Below are positions 36,718 through 51,759 of a stretch of 64,000 bases of DNA, piece after piece; position 1 is the first letter of the stretch, and each line of letters opens with the position of its first letter. A program made the position numbers and the translations under genes. This DNA comes from Malurus cyaneus samueli (Eukaryota; Chordata; Aves; Passeriformes; Maluridae), in the NCBI GenBank assembly GCA_009741485.1, contig CM019216.1:42008872-42072871 (forward strand). Reading direction: 5' to 3'. The notes under the pieces are model-generated. The model saw only the letters and a program-made list of their open reading frames with translations, was not told the DNA's origin and ran no database searches.

Positions 36718-39700
36718 AATCTGAGCTCATGGCATAAATTGCTCAGGAAGATTAGAGAATCAGTGTTGCTGCTGCAAAGCTCATCTGCCTGGTAAAGGGA
36801 GAAGTCAGTGAGATACTAGAGAAGAAAAAGTTTGCCCATATGAGGCCCTATGGTTATTAACAGCTGGGAAGAATAAAAAACTGATACTTTGAGAGAAAAA
36901 CAGTTAAAAGGAAAAAAGTCATAGGGAGGATTTTTGGACCACAAATCATTGATGACTCTTGATGTACATGTAGACAGATTTTTGAAGACAACATTTGCTC
37001 AAAAGTGGGTTTTTATCAGAGGTATTGCTATAGAGGATATTCTGCTTGCTGGATATTTTTTATTATTTTTCCAGCTCTAAAATAAGCCACATACAGTTAA
37101 GTCACCGTAATCATCATGCAGCAGCAAAACTGCCAAAATACTGAATAAAATGGCAGAAGCATCCAGTAGTTCCCTTCATATGTGTTGCAAGAATGTGATG
37201 AGAATACAAAAAGCTTTTGATGTAATTTTTGTTTTTAATGTTCAGAATGCATGCAGTTCTCAAGTTAATTGCAGATGATAAGTGACATCCTAGGTTCTCA
37301 GACACATAATCCATTCATTGAGTTAACAAAAATAATTTACAGCACACATGTACTGGAGCTCCCTATTATCCTTAACTGACTTCAATTAATGATGTTGTCC
37401 TGAAGATAAAGAGTCACCCTTTTATAGACAACAAAGTAACATAGGAGACGGAATAAATGAAATGCAGCCAGCTACATACAGCACTTGGGACTGAATCAGT
37501 ATTTAAAGCCAAGTCTTTTGAGACCGGGCTTACAGTCCTAAGAAATGAAACTTGGTCTGCCCCACATCAGAGTTATTCCATTGGTTTTACACCAACAGAG
37601 ACAGGCTGGACCCACAGCATTGTTCTCATTCTTCTGACTACTAAACTACTACACATCTCTCAAACTCTTCAGAGTCGACAACGGCCACCAGCTTCACTAG
37701 CTAATTTCCAGACATAAAGTATTTCAGAAGCAAGAGTAATAGAGCAGTTTAGAACAAGGCAGGAACTAGATCACAAAACAGTTAATGTGTTAAAGTGTGG
37801 AACAATCCTGCAGACAATCTTCTTTGAGTCGCTGTCAGCACCCTGGTCTTCCCAAAATACTAATGTAGCTTGAAAATGTTCTAATTAGGTGACCTAATAA
37901 TCCTTTATATAGGTTTACATTTTTAGATTATTGTAGTAGTGTAGCAAATGCTTTTTATTTTTTAATAAAAGAGGAAGCTTGCATAGTATTTTAAACATAT
38001 TTTGCTATTTTAGAGAGCAAGAGGAAAAAACAGCAGTAAATCATCCAGTACCTGCAATAACTAGATAAGAGAGCAACAATTAATCCTTCACATTAAAATA
38101 TTTTGCCTCTCAGAAAATGCATGAGAACAACTTTGATAATCAAAATTAAGAAAGTTTACCACATGCCAGAACAAGTCTACCACCAAATATCATCTGAATC
38201 CAATTACTCCTGTTATATAACATTTCCCAGGGACTGAACAAGGCTCCCTTCTTGGTGTAGTCTGAGTTTTACTTTTCAGTGCACATTAATTAATATTTTC
38301 CAACCCTCTCTAATTTAGTTTACTTTTCTAGTTTTTCCACAACCCCTTCCTCAAATCACAACCTCTCACAAACAACAAGGTGGATTCCTATGAGCAATCA
38401 GATGCTGACTGACTATGGATTTATTCTTCTTAATTATGTCTCGTGGATGTTTAAAAGCAGTCCCTCTGCTCCTGTGACTCCACAGATGACAGGTGGGAAC
38501 CTCCCCTGTACATTTTTCCTGAAGAGTTTTCAGTCTTCTGGTTGGTCCCATCTGTAATTTCTGATTTACCAGATTTTCCAGATAGGTCTTATTTTTTTCC
38601 TCCCAACCCTTGCAGAACATGAGACCAAAAGAGCTTTAGGCATCAGTCCAAGACTTCCAGAGGCCCCACGGCCTGGCCAGTATGCCAACAATCTGTGTGC
38701 GCACAGTAAGGACATCTGATGCACTCGGAATGTGTGGGACTCACTGCACAGGCAATATGGAACACATATGCACATATTTCCATCCTAAATCCCACATAAT
38801 ACACCCCAGATATTTCCCTCTTTTTTTCATGCATAAGGTCAAATGGAGTTGTTGAAACTCTGACGGATCCCAGCATTCATTATAAATTCATTCCCTCTGA
38901 TTCACCGAATATTTTCCTGTGACATTTGCATTCAAAAGCATTTTATATCTGCTTATGCCTTTCACACATTTCCCCGTTTTCATAACTGCATGTTAGTCTG
39001 GAAATAGAAAGAGGTGACAGCACATTACCCAGGCTTTGAATTACAGTTTCCTTACACGTACGTCTTGTTTGGGCTGGTAAATGCAGCTACCACACAGTTA
39101 TTTCTGACATTCCTGCTGAATTACAATTTAGACAAATGCAAAAAGGTAACTAAGAAATAGAGATTTTACAGATTTTTTTTTTCACAATAAAACAGCCCAT
39201 CCTCTTTTGGTGCAGGACAGTGTTTTAGCCTTGCTTAATGGGTGGTTGAATCATCCCTTTAAAGAACTCTTGTCAACAAAATCCAAACCATCTAAAATAC
39301 TCTAAGTCATCTGATGCCATTTATCAAATATGCTAGGGCATTAATTAAGGCAAGTGGTAAAGAGAGATAAGATAACGCTTGTTTGATAGCACTGATAACT
39401 ATACAAGCTGCAGCTTGATAAAAACAAGTCATAATTATGTTATTACTTTGATATGCTACAAGATGTCCCAGAACGAATCAGATGGGAGACTGCCACATGT
39501 TTTCTTAAAAACCTATGATGTAAGAGTTCTTAGTACTTGCTCTACCTACTAAAACATTTTTTTCTAATCTGATGTTCCCAGAGTGGAAAAAAAAATTGAT
39601 TAATGTCTCCTTTCAAGCTCAAAGCCAGCTTAACTTTTCCTTCATTTTACCACAGTCATTTCCTTTAGTCTCCTTAAAATTAAAGTGCAGAAGTCTTCGC

Positions 39701-42589
39701 CCATACATGAAAGGAGCATTTGGTACCTTGCCACTTAGCTCACCCTTATTTCTTTAGTAGTTTGAGCATAAAGGCCATTTTCTGTTGTGCTGGACTTTCT
39801 AGTTTTTCAGTAATTTTTTAAAAGTTTCCATGATCACAAGGAATTTACATTTTTGCAGTGACTTGGTCTCACCTGAAGCTTGTTCAAGTCATTTTATTTG
39901 AATGCTTTACATCTTTGCCAAAGTATTAAGACCTGATGAACACAGAGAAACAGATTCTATTTTTGAATTATGACGCTGAAAATCCAGAAAACTTTCACAG
40001 GCAATAGTGAATGTAGTACAAATTTATATTGTGGTAATGGAATAGAGAGTGAACTTTTGACTTCCATAACACCATTTTCCCAATTTGCATTCATCTGTTA
40101 AATTAGTTACCTGTAACTATGGCAGCAGATTTGACATGTGAAACTTGATTAACAAGTAGGGCTTACATTATAAAAATTCACAGTACAGGAAACAAAATAT
40201 TACTTCCCATGAAAGCCTAACATGGGCTTTTTACTACCCTTTTAACATACAGAAAGCAGAAGCTATTTCTGTTTTCAGCAATAGTATTTTCCTGGTTCCT
40301 ACATCTCTTTAGAACATGATGTTATATATATGATGACCAACTACCTGTTCTCCAAGGAAATAAAAGCAGAATATTTCATTAGTATGAAGAGACAAACTAA
40401 ATAAAGAAAAAATGCCACCAAAAAAATCACCCCTGAAATAATGTAATACGCTTATGTATTGTTTTGTGTAATACATAGCACTTTCTAAAAAGACTATTTA
40501 CTCCAATTTTCCCTCATAGTTAAACCCACAAAATGTAACTAAGATCAGGTCCAGAAACCAAAGAGAAAAATCCTGAACAAGTCAAAAGTCAAATTCTAAT
40601 TTCATTCTTTGACATTTTATGAGTATTATTTACAGGCAAGCAAGCACACCTAAAGGCTTTATTATGAGAATAAAACCAAATTGGACACTATAGCAGGGTC
40701 CAGAATATTTTGAATACATGCGAATAATTAAATTATATGTGAAACAAAGATAAGGAAGAGCGTATTACGTGTAGAATACAAAAAATACATTTAAAATAAA
40801 GTATAATTGAGACAAAGTCAGTAAAAAGTTAAGCAAACATCTGAATTATGTACCAACTATTACACAATGTTCAGCACGTTGCAGCAGAGAACTTATGACA
40901 ATGAACTCCTAGTAAATTCAAACAAACGTGTTTCTCACTATAACAAAATTGAAAGAAAAAACTCTGCTTTTAGCCTTATCTTTTTGGTATTTATTAATCA
41001 TTAAAAATTACATATTATCCAAAAGACATAGGAAAATAGCTATGGAAAACAAGTAGCTATACTAAATATCCTGTCTTTTTTATATAATTTGCTATACCTA
41101 ATCACCTTTCTTCTAAATTATTGTTTCCAACTGAAGAGCAATTAAATGAGAATCTTATTTAATTTTTAAGTTATTACTAAAAGCAATATTACATCAGACC
41201 TCCTGAGAATAATGCAATACTAAGAGATATTAAAGTTGTGTTTCTTGCACAGAGATTTAAGAGAAAGCTTTAAGAGTTGCATCTTTTGCCAAAAACATTA
41301 GCATTCGAGTTAAACTCTCACTAGCATGCTAAGGTCATGAAAATGGCTCTTTTCTTTAAGTGCACCTATAGTGCTAGAAGCAAAACACAAGTCTGGACTC
41401 AATAAACTGCATGAACATCACTTCTGTAATTTTGTTACTCACTTCTTCTGTTTGCCTTAAAGTTGCACACACATCAACTCCACACACCATTTTTCTTTTC
41501 AAAGAAAAATGCTCCTCTAATCCTTCAGTCTGCTTACGAATCTCAACTTGCAACTTCCCTTGTTTTCACTTCCCTGCTTTTCATTTTGCTGCCCAAACTG
41601 TTTTGAGAGCCCCTCAGCACTCACAGTGCATGCCAGGTACTATGTAACTATTCACACCCCTCCTGGGTGACTCACTGGTGTGATACAAGAAACAAAAGCC
41701 TCAAAAATAATAAGCTACTAGCAAAACCAGAGCTCTCCAAAGTTACCATTGTCCTCTAAAGTTTCATAGGAACCCCTTGCCTGTGATTTAGTATAGACTA
41801 GAGATCCCTCGGGGCGAGAACCAAGTTATTTATGACATAATTAAACAAACAACAGCATTATACTAATTCATTCTTCAAAGAGATACCCTGAGATAATGGT
41901 TCATATCACTCACCCAAATCTCCAAACATTATTCTATCTATCAAAACCAGGTAACTGTCAGTTGAGGCAACTTCCCTGTACCACACACGCAGGTCACTCA
42001 GTAATTTGGTCCATTCACATCAGTGTTTTCCACTACGAACACAGTCAGAGCAAATTTAGTATTTCATTTACAGGTGTTTAAGGCAATCTTGTCGGTGTTT
42101 TCTTTAAAACACTTCAGCAAACACTGACCTAGTAGTTAGTGGCACAGTCTGTATGGAGGCAGGTGTGAAGCAGGCCCTAAGAATTTGCTTTTGTCACTAT
42201 GGGAATGTGCCAGAACCAATGCAGGGGACAGGGACATTACAAGGGTCCATCTTGGGATGCCTTTGTCTCAGCTGAGGCAGAGGTCCAGAGGGAAGGTGCT
42301 GCCACACAGAAGTCAGTCTGCAGGGTGACACTGGCCTCAAGCTGGGAGATACATTCTGCTTGGGGCATGGGGACACCAGCAAAAGGAGCTGTGGGAGGAG
42401 GTGAACAGACCATGGGGCATCATGGAGAAGAAACAGAACACAACAGGGTCATTTCAGGATGTTGAAAAGATTCCTAGAAGACTTGGGGGTAAACCATATG
42501 TGTCATCCCTCAGATCTGCTACTATGGAAGAAGGAAGAACTGGCTGGGGATATAGCAATCAATGGCAGCCTTGGCTGTTACAACCATGA

Positions 42590-43034
42590 GTGGAATAATA
42601 AAGTCAAGTAGCAGAGGTAACCAGCATGGTCAGAGGCTGGAGAACCTGCTCTGGGAGAGGATACTGAGGACCGTGGGCTGCTTCAGATTGAAGAGGAATC
42701 TATGAGCAGCTCCCCAGAGGTGACCTACACAGAGGTAACAATGACAATGGAGCCAGGCTCTTACAATGGCATGGAACAGGAGAGTGAGAGATTATTGGCA
42801 TAAACCAAAATAAGGAGTTGTAACTAGGTATAAAGAAAAAAATCTTCACTACGAGTATGATTTTGCAGTGGGACAGGTCAACCAGAGAGGGTATGAAATC
42901 TTTTTTCTTAGAGGTTTTCAAGATGTAACTGGACAACAACAGACAAGGCAGAATTCATAGTGGGTGCTGCTTTGAACAGAAGTATGAACAAGAAACCTCC
43001 TAAGGTCCATTTTGACCTGACTGAATCTGTATTC
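42590..43034 (+). mobile_element. CR1 LINE 3' fragment, diverged
   Basis: It aligns by eye to the end of a CR1: agaggctggagaacctgctc, a decayed block with aatggagccaggctcttaca, gtgggacaggtcaaccagag, ttagaggttttcaagatgta, gtgggtgctgctttgaacag and the end tctgtattc. Many substitutions show it is old. It lies antisense to CDK19. Confidence 0.75.
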
Positions 43035-44046
43035 AATTAGCATTTGTCTTTGGACCAAGTGGTTGGTTTTGAAATGAATCAGATTGTCCTCACTTTCGAT
43101 AACCTCAGCCTTTGCTGCAGGGTTCTCCTAAAATACACAAAATTAATTCCTGCACTGGAGGATTCCAATGGAAGTGGAAAGCAATGAAGAAATGGGAAGT
43201 GCAAGTTCCATCAAAGAAGTCAAGTATCAGTTCATTCATTCTCCAAACCTTTTGCTGTACGTGGTAGTTGAAGAAACAAGAGTTATTTGATAAAAACACA
43301 GGGAGTCTTAAAAGTGTTGGTCCACCCAAGTGAACACACAGACTGAGATGCCAGTATGACACAGTGTTTTGTAACCTTCTGAACAGAGACCCACAAAGCA
43401 TCTCCAAAAACCTCTGCAACAGAAAAACGCCTGCCAAGAAAGCCAGCTCTGTACTCATAGAAACCACTTAACCCTATTAACAGAGGGTCACTGCTTCAAT
43501 ATACAACCCACCCACGCAGCCAGGATACCTCCCATGCATCCCAGTGCTTTAATTCTCCAAACAGCTGGGCACCAAGGTTGATTGTGCTTCTGGAACTTAC
43601 TGGGGGAAAGGGGAAAAGAGCTGGACCATCAACATTTCCTCAACATGGAGCTTCAGAAGCCATCAGGAGTAAATGCTTTGCAGATTATGCACAGCACAGG
43701 AGACCAGCCTTCTGCTTATCAAGCCACACGTTTCATAGAAGCATCTGCACATGTTAACACCCTACAAGAATGCAACAGCTATTTCCCTTCCAACATTACA
43801 AGATTTCTGAGCCCATATTAAAAAATTATATAAACCAATTCAAAGGATATTTTTGTTCTAAAAACAAAACAACACATTTAAAATGTCCAGGTTTTACTGA
43901 AAAATAAAAGCACAGTCCCCAAAAAGTTTTAATCTTGATTTATCTTTGATGGATTAGATCATCTGCTGCTACTTCAGGGAAAAAAAAAACCAACAAACTA
44001 GCTGCTGTGCTGATCATCATATCTGTTGTAAGAGTACTATCCTTTA

Positions 44047-45434
<1,388 letters not shown>

Positions 45435-45492
45435 CTATTTTGACTCTTCCTCTTTCAGGACCTTCACCCATTACCAGAATGTTTGCTGGTTT
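45435..45492 (-). CDS. CDK19: CDK19 exon 5: catalytic loop after HRD
   Basis: This 58-nt exon encodes KPANILVMGEGPERGRVKI plus the first base of Ala172. It follows directly on the HRDL motif that ends exon 4, which is outside the window. Lys153 and Asn156 here belong to the catalytic loop (subdomain VIb, HRDxKxxN) that binds Mg-ATP and the substrate. The acceptor is ttttgttttccag and the donor gtaaac. Entry is in phase 0 and exit leaves one base. The residues look identical to mammalian CDK8/CDK19 as I recall them. Confidence 0.97.
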
Positions 45493-47269
45493 CTGGAAAA
45501 CAAAAGCAAACTTTTTAGCTGATCAGCTAAAGTTTTGATTGATTTGATCAATAAATCTAAAGATTTTATGATTATCTTTCAGAATAATGAAATTACGTAC
45601 ATTATTTTATAATGAAAACATTTCTAGAAATATCCTTAGAAGTCTAAAATTACCATACCTTTATATTGCTGACATTTAGTTTTCATCTCTAGTTACCAAT
45701 TTCACAGTTGGTAGAAAACAGAAATGTACTTTGACATTTCACAGTAAGAAATACCATCTTTAACTAAATATGCCCTTCCATTGTTACTAAACTGATTACA
45801 TTCACTGCAGAGATTTTCTCCTCCAGGAAAGTTTCATACTAGACTAACTTTTATACTTCACATCAACGATCTGGCAAGAACCACTTTTGCTGGTATAACT
45901 TTTATAATTTAAAGTGATGCCAAATCTTGGTATGCAAATGCACAGTTGAGCATCACTTTTGTTATCATCATATATAATTACATTTTTAGAGCTCTGCTTG
46001 TTTTCAGTGTATGAATGAGAAAAATCACATGGGCAAAAGTACTTTTTTTCCATGAAGTTGATTCCATGCTATGATAATTCACTTGAAACAGGAGTGCACA
46101 CAGACTGCTGCATCCAAAAGCTTTTGACAGTGCACACAGCAGCTTTACAAGTAGAACAAAACCTTTACAGGCATTTTTTGCAATCTATTTGTTTGCAACC
46201 AGCTGTTTGTGAACACCACATAAAATCTGCACATGACATCACAGCAATTGTTCTGCAATTAGCATCTAGGTTCCCTCAGACATCACTAGCCAGTCCTTGG
46301 AAGCTTTTGCCCTATTGTGTTAACAGCTGTAAAAAAGTAAACAAAATTGAAAACACTAAGTGATTTGAATGAAGAGATGCATAACAAAGCTTCAAAGCAG
46401 AACTTTTGGAATGTTCGTCCAAACAGTTATTATATTTTAAATTCTTAATGCCTGCAGAGGGGTCCACTCAAGCAGGATTTGTTCAAGAATCTGAAAGACA
46501 TGTCCAGAAAATCAACATCAAAATCTCACTTAAATGCTCAATTCCTTGCCACTATTTACCTGAAATGAGACACTCAAGCCAGCGTTACTAATTTTACTCC
46601 AAATTACCCATCTTTAGCTTTTTTTATAAAGCAAACAAACAAATGAAAACAGCACCCTACTTTACCTATTTTTTCTCCTTCCCCCAGGAAACTGTTCTTC
46701 CCATCCCACACCCCGTGCAAGACATTGTTTCTTCCCTGGCTCCAACCACTGCCTCTCTTTTCAGACACCTCTTTTAGTCCTCCTTTTTTAATCTCTAATT
46801 ATCAACGCCATCCCTGACTTTTCATTCCCCAGCATGTATCTGGAACCATTCAAGAGGCAATGTGCACTCCCTTCTTGGAGAACACAAGGGTAATTACAAT
46901 TCATCTTTGCACTTGAGCAAATACTCACCAGCAAATCTAGGAAAGAGAAAGAAAATGCTTGCTCTTAGCTAATATTTAATCATAATAAAATCAACACCTC
47001 AAAGCAATTGTTGAACTCTAGTTATACATTTATGTATGACTCTGAATTGAATATTCTGGAGGACAGAATAATCACTTTATGCATATTCAGTAACCAGGCA
47101 GCAAGAGAAGCATGCATACAACATTTTACCTCTGCTAGAAATCATATGGCTACAACTGTTGTAACCAAGAGAGCAAAACTCCGGTTTCCTTGATTAAATT
47201 CTTCCTAAACTTTTGCCTAGCAACTTTGATTTAGAGTATGATGAGCTTGCTTGATTGATGCTCCAAAGC

Positions 47270-47549
47270 CAATTGTAAGAGGTTTAACAAGGCAAAGTGT
47301 TGGGTCCTGCCCTTGGGACACAAAAATCCCGTGCAGTGCTACAGGATGGGGAAGAGTGGCTGGAAAGCTGCAGCTGCAGGCACTGGAACAGGCTGTCCAA
47401 GAAACTGGTAGAATCACCCTCCCTGGAAGTGTTCAAAAAACATGAGGATTTTGCACTTGAGGGCATGGTTTAGTTGTACACATGACAGTGTGAAGTTAAT
47501 GGACCAGTCTTAGAAGGGTTTTCCAACCTTTATGATTCTATGAATCAAA
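47270..47549 (+). mobile_element. CR1 LINE fragment with internal deletion
   Basis: The left part matches the late ORF2 region of CR1 (aggtttaacaaggcaaagtg, tgggtcctgcccttgggaca, cagtgctacaggatgg, agagtggctggaaagctgca). It then jumps near 47375 straight to the 3'UTR (ggcactggaacaggctgtcc, tccctggaagtgttc) and ends in tatgattctatgaat. Several hundred bases normally between these two parts are missing. Confidence 0.85.
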
Positions 47550-47878
47550 AATACTTCAATAGACCTTTACATTCAGGATTGGATTTTAAGCACTATAAAA
47601 ATGTATGTATTTGTCAAGTGAAGAAAGCTGACAAAATGTTAGTTACTGCACTGATTTATAGGTCAGGTTTTTTCTAATAAAAGATTTAGGTTGTAAGAAA
47701 TAAACAGCGTAACTTCAGGAGATGTACTAAGATAAAAACGAAAATCTAAGAAACAATAGGATTCTTGAAACATCTCACAAGAACCATATTTTATCTGTGA
47801 CAATACAATATTCTCCAAGCAGCAATTTCTTCAAAAAGAAAAGTTCACAACTATTTTATCTGCTGACATCATCCACAA

Positions 47879-48255
47879 TATTCACAGAAAGTTCAGGTTG
47901 GAAAGGACCTCTGGAGATGATCAAGTCTCAAAGCAGGATTAACTAGAGCAGATTGCTCAGGCCTGAGCCCAGTTGGGTTTTAAACTTCTCCACAGATGGA
48001 GCCTTCACAGGCTCTCGCTGAAACTTGCAGTGTTTGACCGCTCTCACAGTAAAAAATGCTTATCAATGCACTACATTTATGTCTACTGCCTCCTGTTCTG
48101 CCACTGGATAGCACTGTGAAGAGTCTGGTTCAGTTTTTTTTTTATGCACACTTAGCAAGCACATTTACCCATTGGTAAGATCCCACATGAGTCTTCTCTT
48201 CTTGAGACCAAACAGCCCCAGCTCCCTCAGCCTCATAAAGACTCCCCAAACCCGA
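47879..48255 (-). mobile_element. CR1 LINE 3' fragment, minus orientation
   Basis: On the plus strand it reads as the reverse complement of a CR1 3' end: gttcaggttggaaaggacct, ctggagatgatcaagtc, agcagattgctcagg, tccacagatggagcc, then ctcccgttctgcc-like and cttctcttcttgagaccaaa and cagccccagctccctcagcc. It lies tail to tail with the plus-strand CR1 ending at 47549, and sense with respect to CDK19. Confidence 0.87.
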
Positions 48256-51200
48256 AGGAGACTTAATGGTCTCATGAATACAGGAGATACACTAGGAACC
48301 AACAGACTTGGCCATTTATGTATTTTTTTAAGCCAGAATGTTTTGAAGAGATGTTGTTCTGATTAAAATTTAAATCTGTATTAATATGTAATCCACTGAG
48401 GATCAGAACCCTGCTTAGGCAGCCAGCAAAGAAACAAACTGGTGTATAAACTTAGCAGATGTCACATTCATTAGCTCTTGTGAACCCCTCTGAGAGGGTC
48501 AGGGGAAACAGAGAAGGAATAAAACAGGAAACAACTAAAAACTGATTTCCAAAAGAGCAAGCACTTCTCCTGAGGCAGCACCATCAGTGTGAAGATGGCA
48601 GGCATTTCATGGAAGTCAACCTGATGCCTGCAAGACCCCCACTGGCTCAGCAACATCTGCATCGTGGCAGCTTCCTGCAAGGTGAGAAGTCCTGGTTCCA
48701 ACCTGTTCCTTAAGTAAGAAGAAACATCTCAACTTCTTATTTCCCACATGAGCAAAACAACCATTTGGTTATCTACCAACCAGCACTTTCTGAGTTCCTC
48801 TTGCTAATCAGAGCTGTTCTGGCTAGGAAAGGCTTTTCAGTGTACATACACTAAGCCTGGTGGGACCCATTTTTTTGAGATGCAAGATATGATATCCAGT
48901 TCCTGTGCCCATGAATTTTTTTAAATAAAAATAAACAGCTTCAGAGCAACTTAAAACATAGGTCCCATATTTTGTGGTTGTTTCATATAATAATGGCTTG
49001 AATACCATAAAACTCTCCCCAGAGTCTTCACAATGCACATGCCATGGTGATAATAACAAACCCCCAAAGAACAGCTATGCTTGGCTAAACAAGCAGCACC
49101 GAGGCAGAGCAGCAGAACTTCAGATGCTCATATATGAAACAAAGGCTTTGGTTTACTTCAGAGGGAATAACTTGGCATCAGAGATCCTCAGGAAACTATG
49201 TAGTGAAGATTTCCATCATGAGGAAAATAAAAAGGACTACTGAAGGGGAATTCAAACAATCTCTGCTTCTCGGAGAAGGTAGAATGTGTTAGTTCTACCT
49301 TATTTCTTAGCAATCCTTGGAAATGTAGCATTTAAATACCAAAACATTTTGCTCCAAGATAGTCACTTAATAGTCAACAATAAAACTACAGTCTAGTATA
49401 CTATCGTTACTGGACAGCTGCAAAAATCAGACTAAAAAGCAGTAATGAAAAGCCCCACACTGCATGTACATTCAGGCTACATAAAAATCGTAAGCACGTA
49501 AGCAGTCTAGTTCCTGACACAAATCCTATTGCTACCCATATGATGAAGAAAACAGTGGGTTTTTGGTGGAAGGGATCATCAAGAACCAAACAGCAGCTAA
49601 AAGACCAAAAGCTGACACAGAACAAATTATGACTTTATCAAAGAGGACAGAATTTTAATAAAGTTTGAGAATCCCTGCTTAAAATCATTAACTAACTCTT
49701 TTAGAGCAAAGGGTGAGGCAACTTAACAAGGAGCATGCTTTTCAACCAGTTACATCCTAATTAATATTCCATTTTCCTCATACTTTCCCTCCTTGCTGAG
49801 AACACAAACACCAGCTGGGAAGCAAAGTGATGCTGCTGCATCTCCCTCTATCTAGTTGCTATAGGAACAACAGAAACCATAAGAATTAGGAATCTCACAT
49901 TTAATATCAGCTATAAAAATGAACAGGCAAATCCCTGCTGAGAAATTCAGTTGAGGTTTGACTGTCTAAAAAACATTTGCAAAAAGAGCAAGGTCAACAG
50001 CAACAAACAACTGAAGCAAAAATCTGAAGTATCTGCAAAAAGGAATGAAGACAATGATGATTGTTCTTTACAAGAGTCTACATTAGGTTCTTTACCAGTA
50101 ATAAGCATGGATAATAACATTTACTTTTCTACATTGGTGGAGAAGGAATAAAGCAATTTTAAAAAACCTGGTGGGAGAGAAATGGAAATGCAGGACTAAC
50201 AAGTGTGTTCACAAATACGAGAAGTGTCACAACTAGCACTCATATGGACATCCATCTGAAGACATGCCTCTTATTTTAATATTTAGACAGTAAAATGGAA
50301 GAAAGGTTGAAAGAAAAGAAAGCATCTGTGGTGTTAAAAGGCAGTAACAGTTCAAAACAGGAATAACAACCTAACAATAGATGGCAACACTTCAGTTTTA
50401 ATGGTTGTTGTTATCTCCTTAAGTACAGCAGTGACACAATTCTTAAGAGATTTGGTGCAGAATTAGTCCTGTGAGAAAATGTCCACAGGGATATACCACT
50501 TTCCATACACCATTCTTTATTGTTTATAACCAAACAAATGTGTTTCCTTTCTGGAATGTGTCACTGGACAAAGAATAATCTGAAATTTGGAGGCTTCTAT
50601 TGTAAAACAGATTGCAAGTCTTACAGATAAAGCTCTCCCCACAGTTAGAGACGCTGCCTTGTGATGAGGTCTTTTCAAGACTCCATTATTTAAAAAAGCA
50701 ATTGTAAACAGCACAGTGTGGATACATAGAGATACTTTCATTTCACAAGCAAAAGTCAGAGCAATAGTACTTTTCTCTCAGATTTTAGCACGCTGCTCCC
50801 CAAATGACAAAGGTCCTGAGTGAGATGGCAGTGTTCCACTCTCCAGGCACTACTCCAAACACACTGAGCCTTTCAGCTCAAGATCAAGAGGCAGATGCTG
50901 ATTGTTCACAGAAATCTGCAAACAAAGCTTTCATTCTCATCTGTAACAAAATGTAGGCACTTCCCTGCATTAAACCAACACTGTTCAAACACAGACATTG
51001 TGTTCAGATCAATAAACTGGCATTTTGGCAGTCACACTGTTGCTAATAATTGAGCTAATTCCATTTAATTTTAAAAGCCAAAGGTTTTTAAAAGATTTTA
51101 TTGTGCACTGCAAACCTCCAAATCCTTAGCACTTCCATTTAAAATAGTTCCATGTATTGAAATCATATAGGAAAATTGTTATCCCCACTTCTCTTTTTTT

Positions 51201-51759
51201 AGAAAACCCCTTGCTCAACATATTTCTGATACTGAAGCACTAGACAGAAGTATACCATATAGAGTAAAACACTTCACATCTGCTTCTCTTTAGCCTTACA
51301 CACGGCAAACTTATATGAGAGTCACTTCTCTCATTACTAGTATCACTTTCAACTTGGTTTTTATCAGTTGTTATCCTTAATGTTACGAAAACCCAACCAT
51401 ACTTCATTATATTTTTGGTCTAGATTTGTAGTCCATACTATTTTCTTCCTCTCTTTTTCTATTCTGTTGAAATTATTGACCTTGCAAAGTAATACCATTA
51501 ACAAATCCCATCAAGATATTTATCATTTCATTCAAATCAATAATGTAATAATACAAATATAATCAAATTATCAAAAGGCCAAACATAAAGCAGATTACTA
51601 CAGCACTTGATCTAAAGAAGCAGCAAAATCACAAGGAATACAAAATGCTTTGAAATAGTATTTCAAGTCATCTGAAGTTAAAACTCATTTAAATCTGAAA
51701 AGGGGAAAAAATAGAGGTAAACACATTAAGTAAATACATGACTACACAGGAATCAAAGA

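Noticed and set aside
46929..46936. 8-nt micro-exon between tttctttctctttcctag and gtgagtat on the minus strand in intron 4
   Set aside because: Splice-like ends are good, but an 8-nt insert between exons 4 and 5 would shift the frame, and such pairs occur by chance in 18 kb of intron.
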